A stretch of 64,000 bases of DNA. It comes from Methylophilaceae bacterium LSUCC0717. GTDB taxonomy: Bacteria; Pseudomonadota; Gammaproteobacteria; Burkholderiales; Methylophilaceae. Positions 1-7,264 of the stretch are shown piece after piece (position 1 is the stretch's first letter; each line of letters begins with the position of its first letter). Below the pieces are notes generated by a model, which saw only the letters and a list, made by a program, of their open reading frames with translations, was not told where the DNA came from and ran no database searches. The stretch covers positions 868,001-932,000 of the forward strand of contig CP103436.1 of NCBI GenBank assembly GCA_024919195.1, given 5' to 3'. The translations under genes were made by a program, and so were the position numbers.

Positions 1-33
1 TTCAATCTGAGCCAGGATCAAACTCTTCAGTTT
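1..33 (-). rRNA. rrs: 16S ribosomal RNA, 5' end only (partial)
   Basis: The reverse complement of the first 33 bases carries the universal 16S start, including the block matched by the 27F primer (AGAGTTTGATCCTGGCTCAG). The rest of the gene lies beyond the left edge. By comparison with the E. coli mature end, the 5' end falls near position 33. The gene is read leftward, downstream of the leader, boxA and initiator tRNA described below. Confidence 0.96.
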
Positions 34-259
34 AATCTTGTCTATTACTATACTTTCCCGAAGGAAAGTTAGATAAATCGCTTTGTGCTTTAAAAAACTC
101 AAATTCATTTACAAGGTTAATTAGCTATAAGCTAATGTGGTCTTGTTCACAAATTTGTGTGTAAGCACTATATTTTTTGAGTGTGATTGTAAACAATCAC
201 TGCCTCGTTCAATAAGTACCCACACTTATCAGTTGCATATTGTTAAAGATCATTTCGAT
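34..259 (-). other. rRNA operon leader between tRNA-fMet and 16S
   Basis: This non-coding stretch lies between the encoded CCA of the initiator tRNA and the 16S 5' end. I found no convincing ORF in it. It begins, reading leftward, with boxA, followed by a block of the kind found in betaproteobacterial 16S leaders (GTGGGTACTTATTG). It ends in a short inverted repeat (CTTTCC / GGAAAG, near 53-69). Such leaders normally form the RNase III processing stem with sequence downstream of 16S, which is outside the window. Confidence 0.8.
241..252 (-). promoter_or_regulatory. boxA antitermination site of the rRNA operon
   Basis: On the minus strand this reads TGATCTTTAACA, followed by AT. That differs at one base from the E. 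coli rrn boxA core TGCTCTTTAACA. It lies only 7 bases past the 3' end of the tRNA and about 208 bases before 16S. BoxA RNA recruits NusB-NusE and prevents Rho-dependent termination of rRNA transcription. Its place after the tRNA implies that tRNA and 16S share one transcript. Confidence 0.8.
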
Positions 260-336
260 TGGTTGCGGGGACAGGATTTGAACCTGTGACCTTCGGGTTA
301 TGAGCCCGACGAGCTGCCAGACTGCTCCACCCCGCG
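260..336 (-). tRNA. Initiator tRNA-fMet (CAT)
   Basis: The 77-base cloverleaf has the anticodon CAT and an encoded CCA. The 5' C faces an A at position 72, so the acceptor stem lacks its first pair. The anticodon stem ends in three consecutive G-C pairs. Both are identity marks of bacterial initiator tRNA and rule out elongator Met. The gene sits upstream of boxA and 16S on the same strand, inside what looks like the rRNA operon transcript. That is unusual, since tRNAs normally lie in the 16S-23S spacer or after 5S. Confidence 0.96.
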
Positions 337-378
337 ATCGAATAAATCACCACCAAATTATCTAATTTTCTGAGTGAT

Positions 379-399
379 TTTGGCACCAGTAGTGCCAAA
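379..399 (-). other. Perfect 8-bp stem-loop at the predicted 5' end of the rRNA operon transcript
   Basis: Arms TTTGGCAC (379-386) and GTGCCAAA (392-399) are exact inverted repeats around a 5-base loop. With the promoter below, transcription would start near 401, so the hairpin occupies about bases +3 to +23. There is no T run after it, so it is not a terminator. A second, weaker pairing (344-350 with 374-380) follows. A role as a 5' stabilising hairpin or an initiation-region operator is inference. Confidence 0.6.
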
Positions 400-407
400 G
401 AAGCGAA

Positions 408-437
408 ACTATATCAGGTTTAAATTACCCTTGTCAA
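408..437 (-). promoter_or_regulatory. Strong sigma-70 promoter for the tRNA-fMet/rRNA operon
   Basis: On the minus strand a perfect -35 TTGACA (437-432) is followed after 18 bases by a -10 TATAGT (413-408). The discriminator is CG-containing (TTCGC), and about 40 bases of nearly pure A/T lie upstream (441-490), resembling an UP element. These are hallmarks of rRNA promoters under stringent control. The predicted start is near 401, about 65 bases before the tRNA. Confidence 0.75.
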
Positions 438-498
438 ACACTTTTTCGCTATTTTTTTATTATTTTTTGTAAATAATTTGTAAAAGAGTAAAAAAACA

Positions 499-2367
499 TT
501 AAATAAGGAATTTATTCACCTTATTTACATACCCAATTGGGTCATCTAATTGACCCCCTTCAGCTAAAATTGCTTGATCAAAAATAACCGATGAATAATC
601 GTTAAATAATTGATTTTCTTGAATTTTTTCAAGTTTTTTAATAAGCTCATGATTTGGATTCACCTCTAAAATCGGTTTATTTTCAGGAGTGCTTTGTCCA
701 GCTGCCTTTAAAATACGTTCCAAATTCCCTGAAATATCATGTTCGCCAACAACTAAACATGCCGGAGAATTAGTTAGACGATGAGTTACTTTCACCTCTT
801 TTACTTTATCTCCAAGAGATTTCTTGATTTTTTCAACAATACTCTTCGCCTCTTTCTCGATTTTTTCTTTTTCAGCTTTTTGTTCTTCAGTATCTAATTT
901 ACCAAGGTCAAGATCACCCTTTGCAATAGATTGGAGCTTTTTGCCATCAAATTCATGCAAACTTGAGACTAACCACTCATCCACACGATCACTTAACAGA
1001 AGAACCTCAATGTTTTTCTGTTTGAATATTTCCAAATGTGGGCTATTTTTTGCTGCCTGATGAGAGTCTGCAGTGATGTAATAAATCGACTCTTGCTCTT
1101 TTGGCATATTTTTAATGTAGTTTTCAAAGCTCACTGATTGCTCATCCGTTGTGGACGAAGCAAATCGTAACAACTTAGCAATATTTTCTTTGTTTACAAA
1201 ATCTTCTGCGGGTCCTTCTTTTAAGACTTTACCGAACTCATTCCAGAAGCTTTGATATTTCTCTGGCTCTTTTTCAGACATTGTTTGTAAAGATGAGAGT
1301 ATTCTTTTAGTCACACCCGATTTTATTGAATCCACCAAAGGTGAATCTTGAAGTATTTCTCTGGAGACATTCAAAGATAAATCTTGGGAATCAATTACGC
1401 CTTTAACAAATCGTAAATATTGCGGTATCAATTTTTCATTTGCATCCATCACAAAAACTTTACGGACATATAGCTTGATGGAATTGCTATTTTCACGATC
1501 ATACAAATCAAATGGAGCTTTTTTTGGGAGATAGAGTAGCGAAGTGTATTCTGTTTTACCTTCTACCCGATTATGGTAGTAGGCCAAAGGTTCTTCTGAA
1601 TCATAAGACAGAGATTTATAAAACTCCTCATACTCTTTTTGTTTTATTTCACTTTTGGCTCTTGTCCAGATCGCATTCGTATTATTAATAGTTTCTAATT
1701 CTTCTAATTTCACCAATTCATCTTTTTTCATGTCAGTTTTGTACATCTGAATTGGAATGGAAATATGATCAGAGTATTTTCTTATAATTGATTGCAGTCG
1801 CCACGCATCTGTAAACTCCTTCTCATCGTCTTTTAGTTTAAGAATAACCGAGGTTCCTCTAGATTCTTTTTCTATTTCGTTAATCGTAAATTCACCATCC
1901 GCTTGCGATGACCAACTATAAGCTTGCGGGTTTCCAGCTTTTCTCGTTTGGACAGTCACTTCTTTGGCAATAATAAAAGAAGAGTAAAAACCTACTCCAA
2001 ATTGACCAATTAAGTTTGCATCTTTTTTGTTATCCCCAGACATGTTCGCCAAAAACTCTTTCGTTCCTGAGCGAGCTATAGTGCCTAAGTTATTGACTAA
2101 GTCATCACGATCCATACCGATGCCATTATCTGTGATAGTTAATGTGTTTTCTTTCGAATCAAAATCAACAATAACCTTAAGATCAGAATCTCCTTCGTAC
2201 AGCTTGTCGTTATCTAATGCCTCAAATCGTAATTTATCAGTGGCATCGCTGGCATTGGATATCAACTCCCTAATCGCAATTTCCTTATTGCTATATAAAG
2301 AGTGGATCATAAGATTTAATAATTGTTTTACTTCCGTTTGAAAATTAAGTTTTTCTGATTTAGCCAT
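499..2367 (-). CDS. htpG: Molecular chaperone HtpG (bacterial Hsp90)
   Basis: This 622-residue protein has the full length of the HtpG family, an ATP-dependent dimeric cytosolic chaperone. The GHKL ATPase domain is intact: the helix with catalytic Glu34 and Asn38 (RELISNASDA), the DNGIGM motif near residue 80 and the glycine-rich lid GQFGVGFYS near 121. Middle and C-terminal dimerisation domains follow. It is preceded by a sigma-32 type promoter that overlaps the end of tcdA, so it is probably a heat-shock gene transcribed alone. The tRNA-fMet/rRNA promoter lies just downstream. The ATG has no clear Shine-Dalgarno sequence. Confidence 0.97.
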   Translation of the reverse strand: MAKSEKLNFQTEVKQLLNLMIHSLYSNKEIAIRELISNASDATDKLRFEALDNDKLYEGDSDLKVIVDFDSKENTLTITDNGIGMDRDDLVNNLGTIARSGTKEFLANMSGDNKKDANLIGQFGVGFYSSFIIAKEVTVQTRKAGNPQAYSWSSQADGEFTINEIEKESRGTSVILKLKDDEKEFTDAWRLQSIIRKYSDHISIPIQMYKTDMKKDELVKLEELETINNTNAIWTRAKSEIKQKEYEEFYKSLSYDSEEPLAYYHNRVEGKTEYTSLLYLPKKAPFDLYDRENSNSIKLYVRKVFVMDANEKLIPQYLRFVKGVIDSQDLSLNVSREILQDSPLVDSIKSGVTKRILSSLQTMSEKEPEKYQSFWNEFGKVLKEGPAEDFVNKENIAKLLRFASSTTDEQSVSFENYIKNMPKEQESIYYITADSHQAAKNSPHLEIFKQKNIEVLLLSDRVDEWLVSSLHEFDGKKLQSIAKGDLDLGKLDTEEQKAEKEKIEKEAKSIVEKIKKSLGDKVKEVKVTHRLTNSPACLVVGEHDISGNLERILKAAGQSTPENKPILEVNPNHELIKKLEKIQENQLFNDYSSVIFDQAILAEGGQLDDPIGYVNKVNKFLI

Positions 2368-2402
2368 AAGTTATTAATGATAATTGTTAATAAAAAAATT
2401 AA

Positions 2403-2428
2403 ATGGGGTTAAGTTGAATTATTTCAAG
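2403..2428 (-). promoter_or_regulatory. Sigma-32 (RpoH) heat-shock promoter of htpG
   Basis: On the minus strand CTTGAA (2428-2423) and CCCCATTT (from 2408) are separated by 14 bases. This matches the sigma-32 consensus elements CTTGAA and CCCCATNT and its 13-14 base spacing. The -35 overlaps the TGA stop of tcdA. The predicted start leaves a 5' UTR of roughly 25-30 bases before htpG, a classic RpoH regulon member. Confidence 0.8.
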
Positions 2429-3152
2429 CTTTTAAGATAATTTTTTGAGCTTCTGAGGCTAAATAAAAACCCATCGTTGCAGTCACCATAACTGATGAAC
2501 CATAACCTGCACAATTTAAATTGCTTTCAACATTGTCACATTGCTGAGGTTTTGTAATCTGCTCATCTGAAAATATTGCTATTACCTTAGATTTTTTCTT
2601 ACCTGTGTGTTTTTTCTTAAACTCTTTTCTTATTTTTGCAAGCAACGGATCGCCATAAGTATCTAATAAATCTTTGACTTTGATTTTTTCTGGATTCAAC
2701 CTCCCGCCTGCAGAGCCAGAAATAACCAGGTTTATTTTTTTATCTGAACAATAGTCTGCTAATGCGGATTTGACTTTAACTTGATCAATGGCGTCAACAA
2801 CGACATTATGCTCTTCATGTATCAAGGAAGATAAATTATCAATTGACAAAAAATCATCAACTAGAATTAATTCGCAATTTGAATTAATGCTTTGAATTCG
2901 ATCACTGAGAGCTTGAAGTTTGGACTGGCCAATATTTTCTTCTGTTGCCTGGATCTGTCTATTAATATTAGAAGCCACGATATGATCCATATCAATAAGG
3001 GTTAATTTGCCTATTCCGCTTCTAACCAAAGCTTCTGCAACCCAAGACCCAACTCCCCCAAGACCAATTAAACATGCATGGCTATTGGCTAGTTTTTCTT
3101 GCCGTTCCTTTCCAATTAGATTTTCAAGGCTTAAAAATTTATCAGAGGTCAT
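2424..3152 (-). CDS. tcdA: tRNA threonylcarbamoyladenosine dehydratase TcdA (CsdL, ThiF/E1-like)
   Basis: TcdA is an ATP-dependent E1-like enzyme that cyclises N6-threonylcarbamoyladenosine (t6A37) in tRNA to ct6A. The Rossmann nucleotide-binding motif GLGGVGS is at residues 30-36, followed by the acidic strand LIDMD and SNINRQ, typical of the ThiF/MoeB fold. At 242 residues it is slightly shorter than E. coli TcdA (about 268). It is the last gene of the lepA operon, 2 bases after acpS. MoeB or ThiF itself is less likely, because no moaD/thiS partner is adjacent and the C-terminal part matches TcdA. Confidence 0.88.
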   Translation of the reverse strand: MTSDKFLSLENLIGKERQEKLANSHACLIGLGGVGSWVAEALVRSGIGKLTLIDMDHIVASNINRQIQATEENIGQSKLQALSDRIQSINSNCELILVDDFLSIDNLSSLIHEEHNVVVDAIDQVKVKSALADYCSDKKINLVISGSAGGRLNPEKIKVKDLLDTYGDPLLAKIRKEFKKKHTGKKKSKVIAIFSDEQITKPQQCDNVESNLNCAGYGSSVMVTATMGFYLASEAQKIILKA

Positions 3153-3154
3153 TG

Positions 3155-3532
3155 TCAGGCTTCTAGAACAACAAAAGCGCTGGCGATATTTTTTTCATCG
3201 GAAATGCTCAAATGGCATTTGTTAATTTTTTTTTGATCTAGAAATTTTGATATCTCAGCATTAAACTTAAAAAAAGGAGCTCCAAGGTCATTGTGGTCAA
3301 CCTCAATTCCATGAAAACTAATGGGATCTCGAAAACCTAAACCCAAGGCTTTGGCAACCGCCTCCTTAGCTGCAAACCTTTTGGCCAAAAAATGAGCTGG
3401 GGCATTGCTTATCTGAAAAGCCTCATACTCTTTTTTTGATAGGATTTTTTTTGCGAACCGATTATTAAATTTGCTAAATATTTTTTCAATGCGCTGTATT
3501 TCAACAATGTCGGTCCCAATGCCAAAAATCAT
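3155..3532 (-). CDS. acpS: Holo-[acyl-carrier-protein] synthase AcpS
   Basis: AcpS transfers the 4'-phosphopantetheine arm of CoA to apo-ACP for fatty acid synthesis. The 125-residue form chosen here starts MIFGIGTDIVEI and places the Mg-binding residues at Asp8 and Glu57 (KRFAAKEA), as in the family. The reading frame is open 16 codons further upstream, to 3580. The internal ATG at 3532 gives the normal length and a 4-base ATGA overlap with pdxJ, so it is the likely start. The pdxJ-acpS pairing is common in proteobacteria. Confidence 0.93.
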   Translation of the reverse strand: MIFGIGTDIVEIQRIEKIFSKFNNRFAKKILSKKEYEAFQISNAPAHFLAKRFAAKEAVAKALGLGFRDPISFHGIEVDHNDLGAPFFKFNAEISKFLDQKKINKCHLSISDEKNIASAFVVLEA

Positions 3533-4245
3533 AATGGCTTCCTTATTAAGGATTTCATCTTGGTGATGGCTTGTTCCCATCCCAGAAAAAGAGCTTCTGC
3601 CACGATAGCATGTCCAATGTTTAGCTCGTTAATTTCTTCAATTTTTGCAATTGCAGATACATTGTCATAATTCAATCCATGACCAGCATTGACCACTAAG
3701 CCCTGTCTATAAGCATAAGATGCAATGTTTTGAATATTTATTAGTTCTTTACCCTGCTCTTCATTAATCGTGTCTGCATAATGTCCTGTATGCAGTTCAA
3801 TTACAGGTGCTTGGAGTTCTAAAGCTTGATCAATGGAATCTTTATCAGGTGCTATAAATAAAGAAACGCGGATTCCGTTTTTAGTTAACTCTGCAATAAA
3901 GGTTTTTAAATAATTAAAATTGGGATTGAGATTTAACCCTCCCTCAGTCGTTCTCTCTTCACGCCTCTCAGGAACTAAGCAAATATCTTCAGGCATTACC
4001 TGTAATGCAATTTCTAACATTTCGTCCGTTGCTGCCATTTCAAGATTCATTTTGGTTTTAATTACTGGCTTCAAATTAAATAAGTCTTGATCTTGCATAT
4101 GACGTCGATCTTCTCGAAGATGAAGGGTGATGCTGTCTGCCCCAGCCAATTCGGCTAACTGTGTTGCTTTGATGATATCAGGATATGATGTTCCTCTGGC
4201 CTGCCGGATCGTTGCTATATGGTCTATGTTCACACCTAATTTCAT
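3529..4245 (-). CDS. pdxJ: Pyridoxine 5'-phosphate synthase PdxJ
   Basis: PdxJ condenses 3-amino-2-oxopropyl phosphate with 1-deoxy-D-xylulose 5-phosphate to pyridoxine 5'-phosphate, the last ring-forming step of DXP-dependent vitamin B6 synthesis. The 238-residue protein is a TIM barrel with the family start LGVNIDHIATIRQARGT, the ITLHLREDRRH strand and the conserved ELHTGHYA motif. It lies 8 bases after recO and overlaps acpS by 4 bases. The product cofactor is needed by the cysteine desulfurases and CysM encoded later in this window. Confidence 0.95.
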   Translation of the reverse strand: MKLGVNIDHIATIRQARGTSYPDIIKATQLAELAGADSITLHLREDRRHMQDQDLFNLKPVIKTKMNLEMAATDEMLEIALQVMPEDICLVPERREERTTEGGLNLNPNFNYLKTFIAELTKNGIRVSLFIAPDKDSIDQALELQAPVIELHTGHYADTINEEQGKELINIQNIASYAYRQGLVVNAGHGLNYDNVSAIAKIEEINELNIGHAIVAEALFLGWEQAITKMKSLIRKPL

Positions 4246-4253
4246 TCAATTAC

Positions 4254-4955
4254 CTATACATTTGTTAAAAAAAGTTCTTTGCTTTTTACTAGATCATGCC
4301 CAGTATAAAAGCGCATCAGGTACCTCATCAATAATTTACTTTCCTTTAAAGTATTTAAATGAGAATAGTCATTATTATGCATATCAATCAGAGTCTGACC
4401 AATAATTTTTACTCCGTTGGTAGATGCATCTGGCAGTGATGCCCCATACTCGGCTTCATAGTAATAAAATTTCTTAGGATTAATTGGGTTTCCATTTTCA
4501 TCTTCATCGAGCTTTACTTTATAGCCTAGCTCCTCAAGAAGTTTTAGCTCAAATACCCTTAATAGACTTTCATAACCATTATTTAAAGAAAGCTCTTCTA
4601 GTTGTTGATGATAGAAATGAAAAAAATCATTTGAAGACTCATCTTTTGGTAGGAGTTTCATGATCAACTCATTCATATAAAAACCACATATCAATGCTTG
4701 GTTTTTAAGTCCTAAATATTTAGAGTTCCATTCAACGTTATATAAAGTTTTTAGCTCACTCACATTCGACCAAGTTGCCTGAATCATCTGAAATGGTTGT
4801 AAATAACCCCTTAGTAAAGATCTTGGTCGCCTAGCGCCTTTAGCCAGCAAAGAAATTCGACCAAAGTTTTCAGACAAAGCCTCAACAATTAAACTCGTTT
4901 CTTTAAATGGATAGGTATGAAGAATATAAATATTATGGTCTTCAACGCGTTTCAC
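4254..4955 (-). CDS. recO: DNA repair protein RecO
   Basis: RecO acts with RecR to load RecA onto SSB-coated single-stranded DNA in the RecFOR pathway. The 233-residue protein has the N-terminal OB-fold (roughly residues 1-80, with SLLAKGARRPRS) and an alpha-helical C-terminal domain. The cysteine zinc motif seen in some RecO proteins is absent. The start is GTG at 4955, one base past the era stop, with AGGA about 8 bases upstream. The era-recO-pdxJ order is a standard proteobacterial arrangement. Confidence 0.92.
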   Translation of the reverse strand: MKRVEDHNIYILHTYPFKETSLIVEALSENFGRISLLAKGARRPRSLLRGYLQPFQMIQATWSNVSELKTLYNVEWNSKYLGLKNQALICGFYMNELIMKLLPKDESSNDFFHFYHQQLEELSLNNGYESLLRVFELKLLEELGYKVKLDEDENGNPINPKKFYYYEAEYGASLPDASTNGVKIIGQTLIDMHNNDYSHLNTLKESKLLMRYLMRFYTGHDLVKSKELFLTNV

Positions 4956-4956
4956 A

Positions 4957-5838
4957 TTAAATTCCTAAAGACTTCAAAGCTCTTGCATCGTCAAACCAAT
5001 TTTTTTGGACCTTAACCCAAATCTCTAACCAAATTTTGGACTGAAATAATTTTTCCATATCCCTTCTAGACTCAGTTGAGATTCTTTTTAACTTTTCACC
5101 ATCTTTGCCAATAACCACAGGTTTTTGGCTGTCTTTATCAACAAGTATGGTTGCAAAAATTCGACGAAGATTATCTTTATGCTCAAAGTTTTCAATTTCA
5201 ACTGCAATAGAATACGGAAGCTCATCTCCAGTTAAGCGAAAAATCTTCTCACGAATAATTTCAGCAGCTAAAAATCTTTCATTCTTATCCGTAATGTCAT
5301 CAGCATCAAAAATAAAATCTTGTTCGGGTAAAAATTCTGCGATTTCTTGCAAAATAATTTTTTGATTGTCTTTCAATTTTATTGATGCTGGGATGATTTT
5401 TTTAAAAATTTGTAATTCAGAGTTAACGTCAATTAATTCAAGGATTTTATTTTTATTTTTGACTCGATCAATTTTATTTATCAAATTAATAACAGGAGTG
5501 TCATTAGGGATCATTTTTACTAACTCTATTTCAATTTCATTTAATGTCTTTGGTTCAGACATAAAAATGACAACATCCACATCATGGAAAACAGAAGTCA
5601 CAGACTTATTCATTCTTTTGTTCATTTGATTCAAAAATTTTTGTTGGTATCCTGGTGTGTCAACAAAAATGAATTGAATATCTTTTTCGGAATGAATGCC
5701 TAAAATTTGATTTCTAGTGGTCTGTGCTTTACGTGATGTAATTGATAGTTTTTGCCCTAAAATAAAATTAAGCAGTGTTGATTTGCCGACATTGGGCTGG
5801 CCAATAATAGCAATTTTTCCGCATTTTTTTTTGGTCAT
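4957..5838 (-). CDS. era: GTPase Era
   Basis: Era is an essential GTPase that binds the 3' end of 16S rRNA and assists 30S assembly. The G domain shows G1 GQPNVGKS (residues 13-20), G3 DTPG and G4 NKID. The C-terminal KH domain carries the VIGKDGEKLKRI loop. At 293 residues it is of normal length. Its ATG overlaps the rnc stop by 4 bases (ATGA), so it is translationally coupled to RNase III. Confidence 0.96.
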   Translation of the reverse strand: MTKKKCGKIAIIGQPNVGKSTLLNFILGQKLSITSRKAQTTRNQILGIHSEKDIQFIFVDTPGYQQKFLNQMNKRMNKSVTSVFHDVDVVIFMSEPKTLNEIEIELVKMIPNDTPVINLINKIDRVKNKNKILELIDVNSELQIFKKIIPASIKLKDNQKIILQEIAEFLPEQDFIFDADDITDKNERFLAAEIIREKIFRLTGDELPYSIAVEIENFEHKDNLRRIFATILVDKDSQKPVVIGKDGEKLKRISTESRRDMEKLFQSKIWLEIWVKVQKNWFDDARALKSLGI

Positions 5839-6521
5839 AAAATTTTTTCTTTGACTAAAGGCAGGGCTATAGTGGCCGCTTCTTGCTCAGCAGCTCGCCT
5901 TGAAGATCCTGATGCCTCAGTAGCTATGGACAATTGGGCAATATTGCATTTCACCACAAATTCTTGTGCATGGGCCTCACCTTTAATATCTGCCACCTCA
6001 TATTTTGGAAGCATTAGCTTTTTAGATTGTAATAATTCCTGCAATGATGTTTTAGGGTCTTTATCAATTTTTGCTGGGTTAATTTCGTTTAACCAGTCTT
6101 GAAAATATTGATGGATAAATGTTTGAGATGGCCCTAGACCACCATCCAAATAAAGAGCCCCAATAATAGCCTCAAATGTGTCTGCCAAAATTGAAGGACG
6201 TCTCCAGCCTGCGCTTTTGAGTTCTCCTTCACCAAGAAAAATAAAGTCTCCTAATTTAATTTTGGCTGCAATTTCTGCAAGCGTTCCCGATTTTACTAGT
6301 GACGCTCTGAGTCGACTTAAGTCTCCCTCAGGGATATTTGGAAATTTTTTAAACAATGCCTCTGCAATTGTAAAATTAAGAATGCTATCGCCTAAAAACT
6401 CCAGACGCTCATTATTCTCTCCGTCGAAACTTCGGTGTGTCAGTGATTTTTGGAGAAGATTGATGTCTTTGAATTTATACTGGAGCAAATCTTCAAGCTG
6501 TTTAACAATTAAATCATCCAT
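5835..6521 (-). CDS. rnc: Ribonuclease III
   Basis: RNase III cleaves double-stranded RNA in rRNA precursors and regulatory duplexes. The catalytic signature ERLEFLGDS is at residues 38-46 and a C-terminal dsRNA-binding domain spans about residues 155-225. I place the start at the ATG at 6521, which forms a TAATG overlap with the lepB stop and has GGAT about 8 bases upstream. A TTG four codons earlier (6533) is also in frame. The product is 228 residues. The lepB-rnc-era order is a near-universal proteobacterial operon. Confidence 0.94.
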   Translation of the reverse strand: MDDLIVKQLEDLLQYKFKDINLLQKSLTHRSFDGENNERLEFLGDSILNFTIAEALFKKFPNIPEGDLSRLRASLVKSGTLAEIAAKIKLGDFIFLGEGELKSAGWRRPSILADTFEAIIGALYLDGGLGPSQTFIHQYFQDWLNEINPAKIDKDPKTSLQELLQSKKLMLPKYEVADIKGEAHAQEFVVKCNIAQLSIATEASGSSRRAAEQEAATIALPLVKEKIL

Positions 6522-7264
6522 TAATTTATCCAATTTCCAATTCGATTTGGTTCAGAAAAGTTTAACCAGATCATAAAAGCTTTTCCGACCAATAATTCAT
6601 CAGGGACAAAACCCCAGACACGACTGTCAGATGAGTTATCTCTATTATCCCCCATGGCAAAATAATGTCCATCTGGGACGACAAATTCAACACTCTCAGA
6701 TGGAATATCATGAATTAAAATTGAATGTCTATAATCTCCGTGATCTTCTACAAATTCCTTTGCAGATACTTCTAAATCTTGTTTTAAACTGTATTTGTAG
6801 ATACTGGTATATGTCTGAGAAACTTCAACATCATTAACAAATAATTTCTTATTTTCATACTTAATGTTATCCCCAGGAAGTCCGATTACCCTCTTAATAT
6901 AATCAATGCTGGGGTCTTTTGGATAGTGAAAAACGAATACATCGCCTCGCTGAGGAGATCCTGTTTCAAAAATTAACTTATTGAATACAGGCAATCTTAG
7001 TCCGTAAGAAAATTTATTAACAGCAATAAAATCACCAGCAATTAAGGTTGGCATCATTGACCCTGAAGGAATTTTAAATGGCTCAACAATAAATGTTCGA
7101 ATCACAAAAACAAGCAACAGAATTGGGAAAAATTCTTTCGCTACTTTTACGATTTTCGAAAAAGCTTTGTTGTTATGTTGATTTGAAAATTTAAAGGACA
7201 AATCAAAGAGGTAAATTAACCCTGTGATAAGAGTTGAGATCATCAAAATTAGAGCAAAAATCAT
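6521..7264 (-). CDS. lepB: Signal peptidase I
   Basis: LepB is the inner-membrane serine protease that removes signal peptides from exported proteins. Two N-terminal membrane segments (about residues 3-21 and 46-61) precede the catalytic block IPSGSMMPT with nucleophile Ser69. The Lys-containing box [11 protein letters not shown] and the late [11 protein letters not shown] box are intact. Its 247 residues are shorter than the 324 of E. coli but normal for betaproteobacteria. The ATG overlaps the lepA stop by 4 bases. Confidence 0.95.
   Translation of the reverse strand: MIFALILMISTLITGLIYLFDLSFKFSNQHNNKAFSKIVKVAKEFFPILLLVFVIRTFIVEPFKIPSGSMMPTLIAGDFIAVNKFSYGLRLPVFNKLIFETGSPQRGDVFVFHYPKDPSIDYIKRVIGLPGDNIKYENKKLFVNDVEVSQTYTSIYKYSLKQDLEVSAKEFVEDHGDYRHSILIHDIPSESVEFVVPDGHYFAMGDNRDNSSDSRVWGFVPDELLVGKAFMIWLNFSEPNRIGNWIN

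Noticed and set aside
824-1060. Open frame opposite htpG
   Set aside because: It lies entirely inside htpG on the other strand and has no domain, ribosome site or family pattern; it is a shadow of the real gene.
3533-3580. N-terminal extension of AcpS
   Set aside because: The extra 16 residues lie inside pdxJ and precede the conserved AcpS start; the internal ATG gives the normal length.
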